DNA of 6,605 nt from Phenylobacterium sp. (GTDB lineage Bacteria; Pseudomonadota; Alphaproteobacteria; Caulobacterales; Caulobacteraceae): assembly GCA_019264505.1 (NCBI GenBank), contig JAHUZY010000247.1:1-6605 (forward strand), read 5' to 3'. The notes beneath the pieces were generated by a model, which was given only the letters and a program-made list of their open reading frames with translations, was not told where the DNA came from and searched no databases. Position numbers and translations under genes: made by a program. Shown here in pieces: positions 1 to 4,490 of this stretch; positions within the stretch are counted from its first letter, which is position 1, and every line of letters begins with the position of its first letter.

Positions 1-466
1 CCGCCACCCGCTCAAGCCCAGCAAGCTGGGCGACCCGGGCGCCGATGGCGATGTTTGAGAAGATGCAGAAGCCCATGGCCGCGCCGGGCTCCGCATGATG
101 GCCGGGGGGCCGCACGGCGCAGAAGGCGCGCTCGAACTGGCCGGCCGCCACATCGCGCACCGCCGCAGCCACCGCGCCCGCCGCACGCCGCGCCGCCAGC
201 AGGGTGCCGGGCGACATCACGGTGTCTTCGTCCAGGCGGGTCAGGCCAGCCCGCGGCGCGGCGGCGAAGATGCGCTCCACATAGTCCGCGTCATGCACCA
301 GCAGCAGGTCGGCCAGCTCGGCCTGGGGCGCGTCGCGGGGTTCGAAGTCCAGGCCGTCCTGCGCCTCCAGGGCCTCGATGACCGCGGCCAGCCGTTCCGG
401 GCGCTCCGGATGGGTGGCGCCGGGGCGGTGGTCGAGCATGTCCTCATGGGTGTAGAGGCCGATCAT
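1..466 (-). CDS. Histone deacetylase / acetylpolyamine amidohydrolase family protein, N-terminal part (runs off left edge)
   Basis: Reading leftward from an ATG at 464-466, 155 codons are visible before the window ends; an in-frame stop (TAG, 476-478) just upstream and no other start between fix this start. Visible family signatures: H-P-E-R-P-E-R-L at residues 19-26, L-D-E-D-T-V-M-S-P-G-T at 78-88, and the strongest one, R-P-P-G-H-H (119-124) followed by M-G-F-C-I-F-S-N-I-A-I (131-141). H123/H124 correspond to the tandem active-site histidines that act as general base in this zinc-dependent family. The metal ligands (D-x-H and a later Asp) would lie beyond the edge. Family members remove acetyl groups from lysine side chains or from acetylpolyamines; the substrate cannot be told from this part. 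No signal peptide is seen, so it should be cytoplasmic. It is divergent from an acetyltransferase gene across a 33-bp gap. Family call firm, substrate unknown. Confidence 0.93.
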   Translation of the reverse strand, partial: MIGLYTHEDMLDHRPGATHPERPERLAAVIEALEAQDGLDFEPRDAPQAELADLLLVHDADYVERIFAAAPRAGLTRLDEDTVMSPGTLLAARRAAGAVAAAVRDVAAGQFERAFCAVRPPGHHAEPGAAMGFCIFSNIAIGARVAQLAGLERVA

Positions 467-499
467 GCCGCCATACTAACGGACCCCTGAGCCTTGGGA
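467..499. promoter_or_regulatory. Very short divergent intergenic region
   Basis: Only 33 bp separate the two divergent start codons. No good Shine-Dalgarno sequence precedes either gene. Reading toward the deacetylase, TAGTAT (minus strand, 473-478) resembles a -10 hexamer 6 bp before the ATG, which would give a nearly leaderless mRNA. Promoter elements must overlap the coding sequences or the transcripts must have very short leaders. This is inference from spacing; no operator is recognised. Confidence 0.35.
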
Positions 500-1018
500 A
501 TGCAAGACGTGATCATCCGCCGCGCCCATGCGGACGATATTCAGACCCTGGCGGAGGTGGGACGCGCCACCTTCACCGAAACCTTCGGCCACCTCTATCC
601 GCCTGAAGACCTGGGGGCCTTCCTCAACGCCGCCTATGGGACGGCCTATCTGGCCGAGGCGCTCGCTGATCCGGACCGCGCCCTCTGGCTCGCAGAACTG
701 GAGGGACAGGCGGTGGGCCACGCCCTGGCCGGCCCTTGTGACCTGCCCCATCCCGCGGTCGGCCCGGGGTCGCTGGAGGTGAAACGCCTCTATCTGCGCA
801 AATCGGTCCAGGGCGGCGGACTGGGAGCGAGACTCTTCGAGGCCGTCCTGGCCTGGCTGGAGCGTGACGGACCCCAGGATTTATGGCTCGGCGTGTGGTC
901 GGACAACCATGGGGCGCAGCGGTTCTACCGCAGGTACGGGTTCAGCCCAGTGGGGGAGTATGGCTTCCCTGTAGGCGCCACGGTCGACCGGGAGTTCATT
1001 TTTCGGCGCATGGGATAG
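500..1018 (+). CDS. GNAT family N-acetyltransferase, PaiA-like
   Basis: A 172-residue protein covering one complete GNAT domain. The acetyl-CoA pyrophosphate loop is V-Q-G-G-G-L-G (residues 103-109), matching Q/R-x-x-G-x-G/A, preceded by the beta-4 strand L-E-V-K-R-L-Y-L (92-99). The C-terminal half has L-W-L-G-V-W-S-D-N-H-G-A-Q-R-F-Y-R-R-Y-G-F (128-148), the N-x-x-A-x-x-F-Y-x-x-x-G-F motif. The N-terminal T-F-T-E-T-F-G-H (24-31) and L-G-V-W segments resemble Bacillus PaiA, a spermidine/spermine N-acetyltransferase, so a small amine or polyamine is a plausible acceptor, but GNAT substrate specificity is hard to infer. The ATG at 500 is preferred; a TTG two codons upstream (494) is possible, and no clear ribosome-binding site decides between them. 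It is divergent from a deacetylase-family gene, which could reverse its reaction. Confidence 0.9.
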   Translation: MQDVIIRRAHADDIQTLAEVGRATFTETFGHLYPPEDLGAFLNAAYGTAYLAEALADPDRALWLAELEGQAVGHALAGPCDLPHPAVGPGSLEVKRLYLRKSVQGGGLGARLFEAVLAWLERDGPQDLWLGVWSDNHGAQRFYRRYGFSPVGEYGFPVGATVDREFIFRRMG

Positions 1019-1187
1019 ATTTTCTACGCTTCCTGTCACATTTGCTCGCCATATGCCCCGAGCCGTGGCGTCAAACCGACCGCATTGGTGGATTATTGCT
1101 GAGAATTAACGCCAGTCGCTTTGACGCGGGCCACGCGTTCGGGGCATTTAGGCGCCTGTCATTTCTGCGCGGAAGGACGTCGGTTGG
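1019..1187 (+). promoter_or_regulatory. Upstream region of the recombinase-like gene: -35-like element, ribosome-binding site and repeat copy
   Basis: TTGACGC at 1121-1127 matches the Caulobacter housekeeping -35 pattern (TTGACGS) exactly. The best -10 candidate, around GCATTTAG (1144-1151), is weak and slightly too distant, so the promoter call is tentative. GGAAGGA at 1171-1177 is a good ribosome-binding site 10 nt before the ATG at 1188. One copy of the repeat TGCTGAGAATT lies at 1097-1107, just upstream of the -35-like element. The stretch is less G+C-rich than the neighbouring genes. No terminator for the acetyltransferase gene is evident. Confidence 0.4.
1097..1107 (+). repeat. 11-bp direct repeat TGCTGAGAATT, copy 1
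   Basis: Exact direct repeat of 1189-1199, 92 bp apart (start to start). This copy lies 13 bp upstream of the TTGACGC element. Together they could be operator half-sites for an autoregulating protein, but similarity does not extend beyond the 11 bp. Confidence 0.6.
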
Positions 1188-1685
1188 ATGCTGAGAATTG
1201 GCTATGTTCGCCTGCGTGACGCTCGCTCGTCCGAGGATACCGCGGTCCTGAAACAGCTGGGCTGCCACGTCGTGCGCGCCGAGGAGCCGGCGGCGCCCGG
1301 CGGCGACGAAACCGCAGTCCTCTATTCCATTCTCGACTTCATCGGCGAAGGCGACCAGCTGGTGGTCACACGTCTGGATCAACTGGGACACTCCACACGT
1401 AACGTGCTTCGCGTCATCGACCGGCTGGAGGCGCGCCACGCCAGCCTGTTCATCGTGGAGCCAGACCTGACCACCGACGGCGAGGGCGGCCGGGCCTTGA
1501 GAGCCGCCCTGAAGGCGGTGGCGGCGGTGGAGCCCGCCTGGGCCGGCCGCAAGCGCCGCAGCGCGCCGGCGCCGGAAGACATTCGCGCCCTGCAGCAGGC
1601 CGGCGTGGGCCCTGTGGAGATCGCCCGGCGCCTGGGCGTCTCGCGCATGACCGTCTGGCGCAAGCTCCGGGCGATGGAAGCCTAG
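1188..1685 (+). CDS. Catalytically degenerate serine-recombinase (resolvase) family protein with C-terminal helix-turn-helix; probable DNA-binding regulator
   Basis: A 165-residue protein that aligns with gamma-delta/Tn3 resolvases from the first residue. I-G-Y-V-R-L-R (4-10) corresponds to G-Y-A-R-V-S, so R8 is kept but the catalytic Ser10 is Arg. G-E-G-D-Q-L-V-V-T-R-L-D-Q-L-G-H-S-T (53-70) corresponds to G-D-x-L-V-V-x-K-L-D-R-L-G-R-S/D-T, so the Asp is kept while the two catalytic arginines (68 and 71 of resolvase) are Q65 and H68. The D-R-x-G/P segment carrying Arg45 is missing (G-D-E-T, 39-42). About 18 residues of the long dimer-forming E helix are absent between E115 and G-R-K-R (120-123). 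Residues 129-163 form a Hin/resolvase-type helix-turn-helix (V-E-I-A-R-R-L-G-V-S-R-M-T-V-W-R). Strand exchange looks impossible; site-specific DNA binding remains likely. Start fixed by GGAAGGA (1171-1177). No repeats or insertion boundaries flank it, so it does not look like part of a transposon. Confidence 0.88.
   Translation: MLRIGYVRLRDARSSEDTAVLKQLGCHVVRAEEPAAPGGDETAVLYSILDFIGEGDQLVVTRLDQLGHSTRNVLRVIDRLEARHASLFIVEPDLTTDGEGGRALRAALKAVAAVEPAWAGRKRRSAPAPEDIRALQQAGVGPVEIARRLGVSRMTVWRKLRAMEA
1189..1199 (+). repeat. 11-bp direct repeat TGCTGAGAATT, copy 2 (overlaps the start codon)
   Basis: Second exact copy, covering the last two bases of the ATG at 1188 and codons 2-4 of the recombinase-like gene. 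A protein bound here could block transcription or translation start of the gene itself. Part of the identity could reflect coding constraint. Confidence 0.55.
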
Positions 1686-1843
1686 TCGCGAGCGAGGCCG
1701 ACCAGGGTCTCCCTCGCCACCGGATGGCTGACCACTCTTGCGGCAAATTCGCGCAACGGCGCCAAAGTTACCCGAATCGAGTTCGGCGAACGTTGTAACC
1801 TTCCTGTTACAGCGTAGCTTGCGTCCCGGAGTTGGGGGCAGGC
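1686..1843 (+). promoter_or_regulatory. Upstream region of the TPR-hydroxylase gene with dense dyads and a GANTC site
   Basis: This 158-bp gap holds a GAATC (CcrM-type GANTC) site at 1774-1778, a perfect short palindrome GTTCG-G-CGAAC at 1781-1791, and a dyad TGTAAC-N6-GTTACA at 1794-1811. A further GTTAC half-site occurs at 1767-1771. A possible promoter is TTGTAA (1793-1798), a 16-bp spacer and TAGCTT (1815-1820), which would place the dyad over the -35 and spacer, as for a repressor operator. GCGAGG near 1691 and CCTCGC near 1713 can pair, but no T-tract follows, so no terminator is called. Confidence 0.4.
1794..1811. promoter_or_regulatory. Candidate operator: 18-bp dyad TGTAAC-N6-GTTACA
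   Basis: Perfect 6-bp arms with a 6-bp centre (CTTCCT), located 33-50 bp before the ATG at 1844 and overlapping a plausible -35. The same half-site (GTTAC) recurs at 1767-1771. The binding protein is not recognised. Confidence 0.4.
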
Positions 1844-3109
1844 ATGAACGATCAGGTAAACGCCCTGGCCCAGGCGGCGGGCCTGGCGGCGCGCGGCGGG
1901 CGATGGCAGGAAGCCGAGGGCCTCTGGGCGCAGGTTCTCAAACTGGCGCCCCAGCATCCGCAGGCCCTCTACAGTTTTGGCGTTCACGCCTTCCAGCGGG
2001 CCGATTTCAGCACGGCGATCGAGTACCTTCGCGCCGCCCACATGGCTGCGCCGAACGACCCCCTCGTGCTGATGACCACCAGCGTGGTCTGGCGGGAGAA
2101 GGGGGACGCCGAAAACGAGTGGTCGGCCATCAACGCCTGCCTCGCGATCGACCCCTACTTCCTGCCAGGTCTGCTGAGCAAGGCCGCCTTTCTGGAGCGC
2201 CAGAACCGGCCCCGCGCCGCAGCCACGGTTTACCGGGACGCCCTGAAAGTCGCCCCTCCTCCGTCCCATTGGCCCGACGCGTTACGTCCCCAACTGTTGC
2301 ACGCTCAGGAGCGGGTTACCGCCCATGCCGAAGCCTTCGCCGCCTATCTGGAAACTGAACTCGCCGCGCCGCGGGCTGCGCTCGAAGCGGCCGTCGTCGG
2401 TCGCTGGGCGGAGTCGGCCGCCATCATGACGGGCCGGATTCAGGCCTTCAGATCTGAATGCAATCAGCTGACGGCGCCGCGGCTGCCGGCGATCCCCTTC
2501 TTCGACCGGGCCGACTTCTCCTGGGTCGCCGACCTTGAGGCCGCCACGCCCCTGATCCGGGAAGAACTGCTGGCGGTTCAGCACACCGAACAGGAACGCT
2601 TCTCGCCCTATGTCGCCTACAATCCCGGCGAGCCCGTCAATCAGTGGGTCGAGCTGAATCACTCTGACCGCTGGAGCACCTATGCGCTCTGGCGGAGCGG
2701 ACAGCCTGTGGTCGAGAACCTCGCCAGATGTCCCGCCACGGCTCGAGCGCTGGAGGCTGTCGAAATGGCGGAGATCGGCGGCCTCTGTCCCAACGCCATG
2801 TTCTCCGTCCTGGCGCCGCACACCCAGATCCCGCCTCACCACGGAGAGACCAACGCCAGACTGGTGGTCCACCTGCCCCTCATCGTGCCCGAAGGCTGCA
2901 CCTACCGCGTCGGCTTCGAGCGGCGGGGCTGGACGGAGGGCGAGGTGCTCATCTTCGACGACACGATCGAGCATGAAGCGCGCAATGATGGCGACCTACC
3001 CCGCACGGTGCTGATCTTCGATGTGTGGAACCCCCTGCTGTCGCTGGCCGAACGGGAAATGGTCAAGGCCATGACCAAGGCCGCCCGGGAGTTCAACAGC
3101 GAGGCCTGA
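1844..3109 (+). CDS. TPR-repeat protein with C-terminal aspartyl/asparaginyl beta-hydroxylase (2-oxoglutarate oxygenase) domain
   Basis: A 421-residue cytoplasmic protein with no signal peptide or membrane segment. Residues about 7-138 form roughly four tetratricopeptide-type helical repeats (e.g. A-L-Y-S-F-G-V-H-A-F, 41-50; alanine/proline-rich turns near 36-39, 68-73 and 136-140). After a helical linker, residues about 230-397 match the AspH domain (PF05118). P-P-H-H-G-E-T-N (330-337) supplies the first metal histidine (H332, equivalent to human AspH His679). R-L-V-V-H-L (339-344) contains H343, equivalent to His690. F-D-D-T-I-E-H-E (371-378) gives the second metal ligand H377 (His725), and R387, ten residues on, matches 2-oxoglutarate-binding Arg735. 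D-V-W-N-P (393-397) is also characteristic. As in AspH, there is no acidic third metal ligand. The expected chemistry is Fe(II)/2OG-dependent hydroxylation of Asp/Asn or a related side chain; the TPR part probably binds the substrate protein. ATG at 1844 is preferred (GGGGG at 1834-1838); an in-frame TTG lies at 1832. Confidence 0.9.
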   Translation: MNDQVNALAQAAGLAARGGRWQEAEGLWAQVLKLAPQHPQALYSFGVHAFQRADFSTAIEYLRAAHMAAPNDPLVLMTTSVVWREKGDAENEWSAINACLAIDPYFLPGLLSKAAFLERQNRPRAAATVYRDALKVAPPPSHWPDALRPQLLHAQERVTAHAEAFAAYLETELAAPRAALEAAVVGRWAESAAIMTGRIQAFRSECNQLTAPRLPAIPFFDRADFSWVADLEAATPLIREELLAVQHTEQERFSPYVAYNPGEPVNQWVELNHSDRWSTYALWRSGQPVVENLARCPATARALEAVEMAEIGGLCPNAMFSVLAPHTQIPPHHGETNARLVVHLPLIVPEGCTYRVGFERRGWTEGEVLIFDDTIEHEARNDGDLPRTVLIFDVWNPLLSLAEREMVKAMTKAAREFNSEA

Positions 3110-3245
3110 ACCGGCGGCGGATCAGCCCTCCGACATGGCGAAGTCACCGACTTTCGCGGTCGCAGGCGCTGGACATCGGGGCGTCGCCGCCCCATCCTCT
3201 GCAGTCAAACGTCTGTTCGTCCCGCTGTTTGGGAAGGCCTGCCCC
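3110..3245 (+). promoter_or_regulatory. Intergenic region upstream of the vWA gene: hairpin and PsrA-like box
   Basis: This 136-bp gap contains a strong short hairpin, GGGGCG-TCGC-CGCCCC (3178-3193), without a following T-tract; it may help end the upstream transcript but is not a classical terminator. CAAAC-GTCT-GTTCG at 3206-3219 differs by one base from the PsrA-type operator pattern G/CAAAC-N4-GTTTG/C. GGGAAGG (3231-3237) is a strong ribosome-binding site 8 nt before the ATG at 3246. No convincing -35/-10 pair is seen. Confidence 0.4.
3206..3219. promoter_or_regulatory. Candidate PsrA-type operator upstream of the vWA gene
   Basis: CAAAC-N4-GTTCG agrees with 9 of 10 defined positions of the pattern recalled for PsrA, to which the TetR protein encoded at 4491-5156 is similar in its recognition region. 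The position 26-39 bp before the ATG would suit repression. Short-motif matches occur by chance, so this is tentative. Confidence 0.3.
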
Positions 3246-4421
3246 ATGTTTCTGCAATTTTTCACCGAGCTGCGCCAAGCCAAGGTCCCAGTGTCCTTGA
3301 AAGAGTACCTCATGCTGATGGAGGGGCTCGACAAGATGGTCATCGAGCGGTCGGTCGAGGACTTCTACTACCTGTCGCGGGCAGCCCTCGTGAAGGACGA
3401 GAAGAACATCGACCGGTTCGACCAGGTGTTCGGTCACGTCTTCAAGGGCCTGGAAAAGGTGGACGGGGTCGGCACGGCCGACATTCCCGCCGAGTGGCTC
3501 GAAAAGATCAGCGAGAAGTTCCTCACCGAAGAGGAAAAGGCGCAGATCGAGGCCATGGGCGGCTTCGACAAGCTCATGGAGGCGCTCGCCGAGCGCATGA
3601 AGGAGCAGAAGGAGCGCCACGAGGGCGGCAACAAGATGATCGGCACCGGCGGCACCTCGCCCTTCGGCGCCAACGGCTATCACCCTGAAGGCATCCGCAT
3701 CGGCCAGGACAAGGGTCGCCACGGCAAGGCGATCAAGGTCTGGGACAAGCGCGAGTACAAGAACCTCGACGACTCCGTCGAGCTTGGCACCCGCAACATC
3801 AAGGTCGCCCTGCGCCGTCTGCGTAAATGGGTTCGCGATGGCGCCACCGAGGAGCTGGACATGTCCGGCACCATCCGCGGCACGGCGGAGAAGGGCTATC
3901 TCGACATCCACATGCGGCCCGAGCGCCGCAACAAGGTGAGCGTGCTCATCTTCTTCGATGTCGGCGGGTCCATGGACGCCCACATCAAGATCTGTGAGGA
4001 GCTGTTCTCGGCGGCCCGCTCAGAGTTCAAGAACATGGAGTTCTACTACTTCCACAACTGCCTCTATGAGACCGTATGGAAGGACAACCGCCGCCGCCAT
4101 GCCGAGAAGCTCAACACCTTCGATGTGCTGCACAAGTACTCCAGCGACTACAAGGTGATCTTCGTCGGCGACGCCACCATGAGCCCCTATGAGATCACCT
4201 ATCCGGGGGGTTCGGTGGAGCACTGGAACGAGGAAGCCGGCGCGGTGTGGATCGATCGGGTGGCCCAGATCTATGAGCACATGGTCTGGCTGAACCCGAC
4301 CGCCGAGCGCCACTGGGCGCACACCCCCTCGGTGGAGGTGATGAAGCAGCTGGTGAATGATCGCATGTATCCCTTGACGCTCGAGGGCCTGGACAAGGCC
4401 ATGCGCGAGCTGGCGCGGTAG
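3246..4421 (+). CDS. CoxE-type von Willebrand factor A (vWA) domain protein
   Basis: A 391-residue soluble protein of the CoxE-like vWA family (PF05762/COG3825 type). The N-terminal part (1-125) is helical and charged, beginning F-F-T-E-L-R-Q-A-K-V-P-V-S (5-17), typical of the family. A glycine-rich segment (G-T-G-G-T-S-P-F-G, 133-141; G-I-R-I-G-Q, 149-154) follows, then the vWA domain from about 228. The metal-ion-dependent adhesion site reads F-F-D-V-G-G-S-M-D (236-244), D-x-G-x-S instead of the classical D-x-S-x-S, and V-G-D-A-T-M-S-P-Y-E (307-316) supplies a later acidic/threonine element. Such proteins usually pair with a MoxR-type AAA+ ATPase in enzyme or metallocentre maturation, but no ATPase gene lies beside it here. 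The ATG at 3246 is chosen because GGGAAGG (3231-3237) is ideally placed and the family N-terminus starts there; an extension to 3135 would add a low-complexity tail with no family match. The client protein is unknown. Confidence 0.9.
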   Translation: MFLQFFTELRQAKVPVSLKEYLMLMEGLDKMVIERSVEDFYYLSRAALVKDEKNIDRFDQVFGHVFKGLEKVDGVGTADIPAEWLEKISEKFLTEEEKAQIEAMGGFDKLMEALAERMKEQKERHEGGNKMIGTGGTSPFGANGYHPEGIRIGQDKGRHGKAIKVWDKREYKNLDDSVELGTRNIKVALRRLRKWVRDGATEELDMSGTIRGTAEKGYLDIHMRPERRNKVSVLIFFDVGGSMDAHIKICEELFSAARSEFKNMEFYYFHNCLYETVWKDNRRRHAEKLNTFDVLHKYSSDYKVIFVGDATMSPYEITYPGGSVEHWNEEAGAVWIDRVAQIYEHMVWLNPTAERHWAHTPSVEVMKQLVNDRMYPLTLEGLDKAMRELAR

Positions 4422-4443
4422 GGTTTGGGATTACCTGCGGCGC

Positions 4444-4478
4444 CGTCCGTCTCCGGCTGATAGGCTGGAGAACGGACG
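4444..4478 (+). terminator. Long hairpin after the vWA gene; possible terminator or tetR leader/operator
   Basis: CGTCCGTCTCC (4444-4454) pairs with GGAG-A-ACGGACG (4467-4478) with a single bulged A at 4471. The inner GGCT/GGCT segments can extend the stem with two Watson-Crick and two G-U pairs, leaving a GATA loop (4459-4462). Only three T residues follow (4479-4481), so it is a weak match to an intrinsic terminator despite the strong stem. It begins 22 bp after the vWA stop codon. Confidence 0.45.
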
Positions 4479-4482
4479 TTTG
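4469..4482. promoter_or_regulatory. Candidate PsrA-type autoregulatory operator
   Basis: AGAAC-GGAC-GTTTG has a perfect right half and a 3-of-5 left half compared with G/CAAAC-N4-GTTTG/C. It lies 8-21 bp before the tetR-family ATG, where self-repression is typical for this family. Confidence 0.3.
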
Positions 4483-4490
4483 AGAATCGC

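Larger units (their letters stand above)
4422..4490 (+). promoter_or_regulatory. Intergenic region between the vWA and tetR-family genes
   Basis: The 69 bp hold a long hairpin (4444-4478), an overlapping PsrA-like box AGAAC-GGAC-GTTTG (4469-4482) and a GAATC (GANTC) site at 4484-4488, only 2 bp before the ATG at 4491. No strong ribosome-binding site is present, and no clear -35/-10 pair can be picked. Because the hairpin ends 12 bp before the start codon, the tetR promoter must overlap it or lie upstream, so the structure is either an operator, a leader element, or a terminator placed inside the promoter. Confidence 0.4.

Noticed and set aside
55..490. Plus-strand open frames over the deacetylase gene
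   Set aside because: Arg/Pro/Ala-rich translations typical of antisense of G+C-rich genes; the minus strand clearly encodes HDAC-family motifs.
1188..1685. Active transposon resolvase or invertase marking a mobile element
   Set aside because: The catalytic serine and arginines are missing, and no transposase, inverted repeats or target duplications are visible around it.
1781..1795. Near-match to an alphaproteobacterial LexA (SOS) box, GTTC-N7-GTTG
   Set aside because: One of eight defined bases is wrong and the element falls inside other dyads; chance occurrence in a gap of this size is not small.
1682..2269. Long minus-strand open frame opposite the start of the TPR-hydroxylase gene
   Set aside because: No recognisable domain; it is a shadow of the G+C-rich coding strand. 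Similar long antisense frames at 2282-2974 and 3144-3983 are rejected for the same reason.
3178..3193. Intrinsic terminator after the TPR-hydroxylase gene
   Set aside because: The GGGGCG/CGCCCC stem is only 6 bp, is followed by ATCCTCT rather than a T-tract, and lies nearly 70 bp after the stop; kept only as a hairpin note.
3135..3245. N-terminal extension of the vWA protein from an upstream ATG at 3135
   Set aside because: The added 37 residues are low-complexity with no family match, while the ATG at 3246 has an ideally placed GGGAAGG and matches the family N-terminus.
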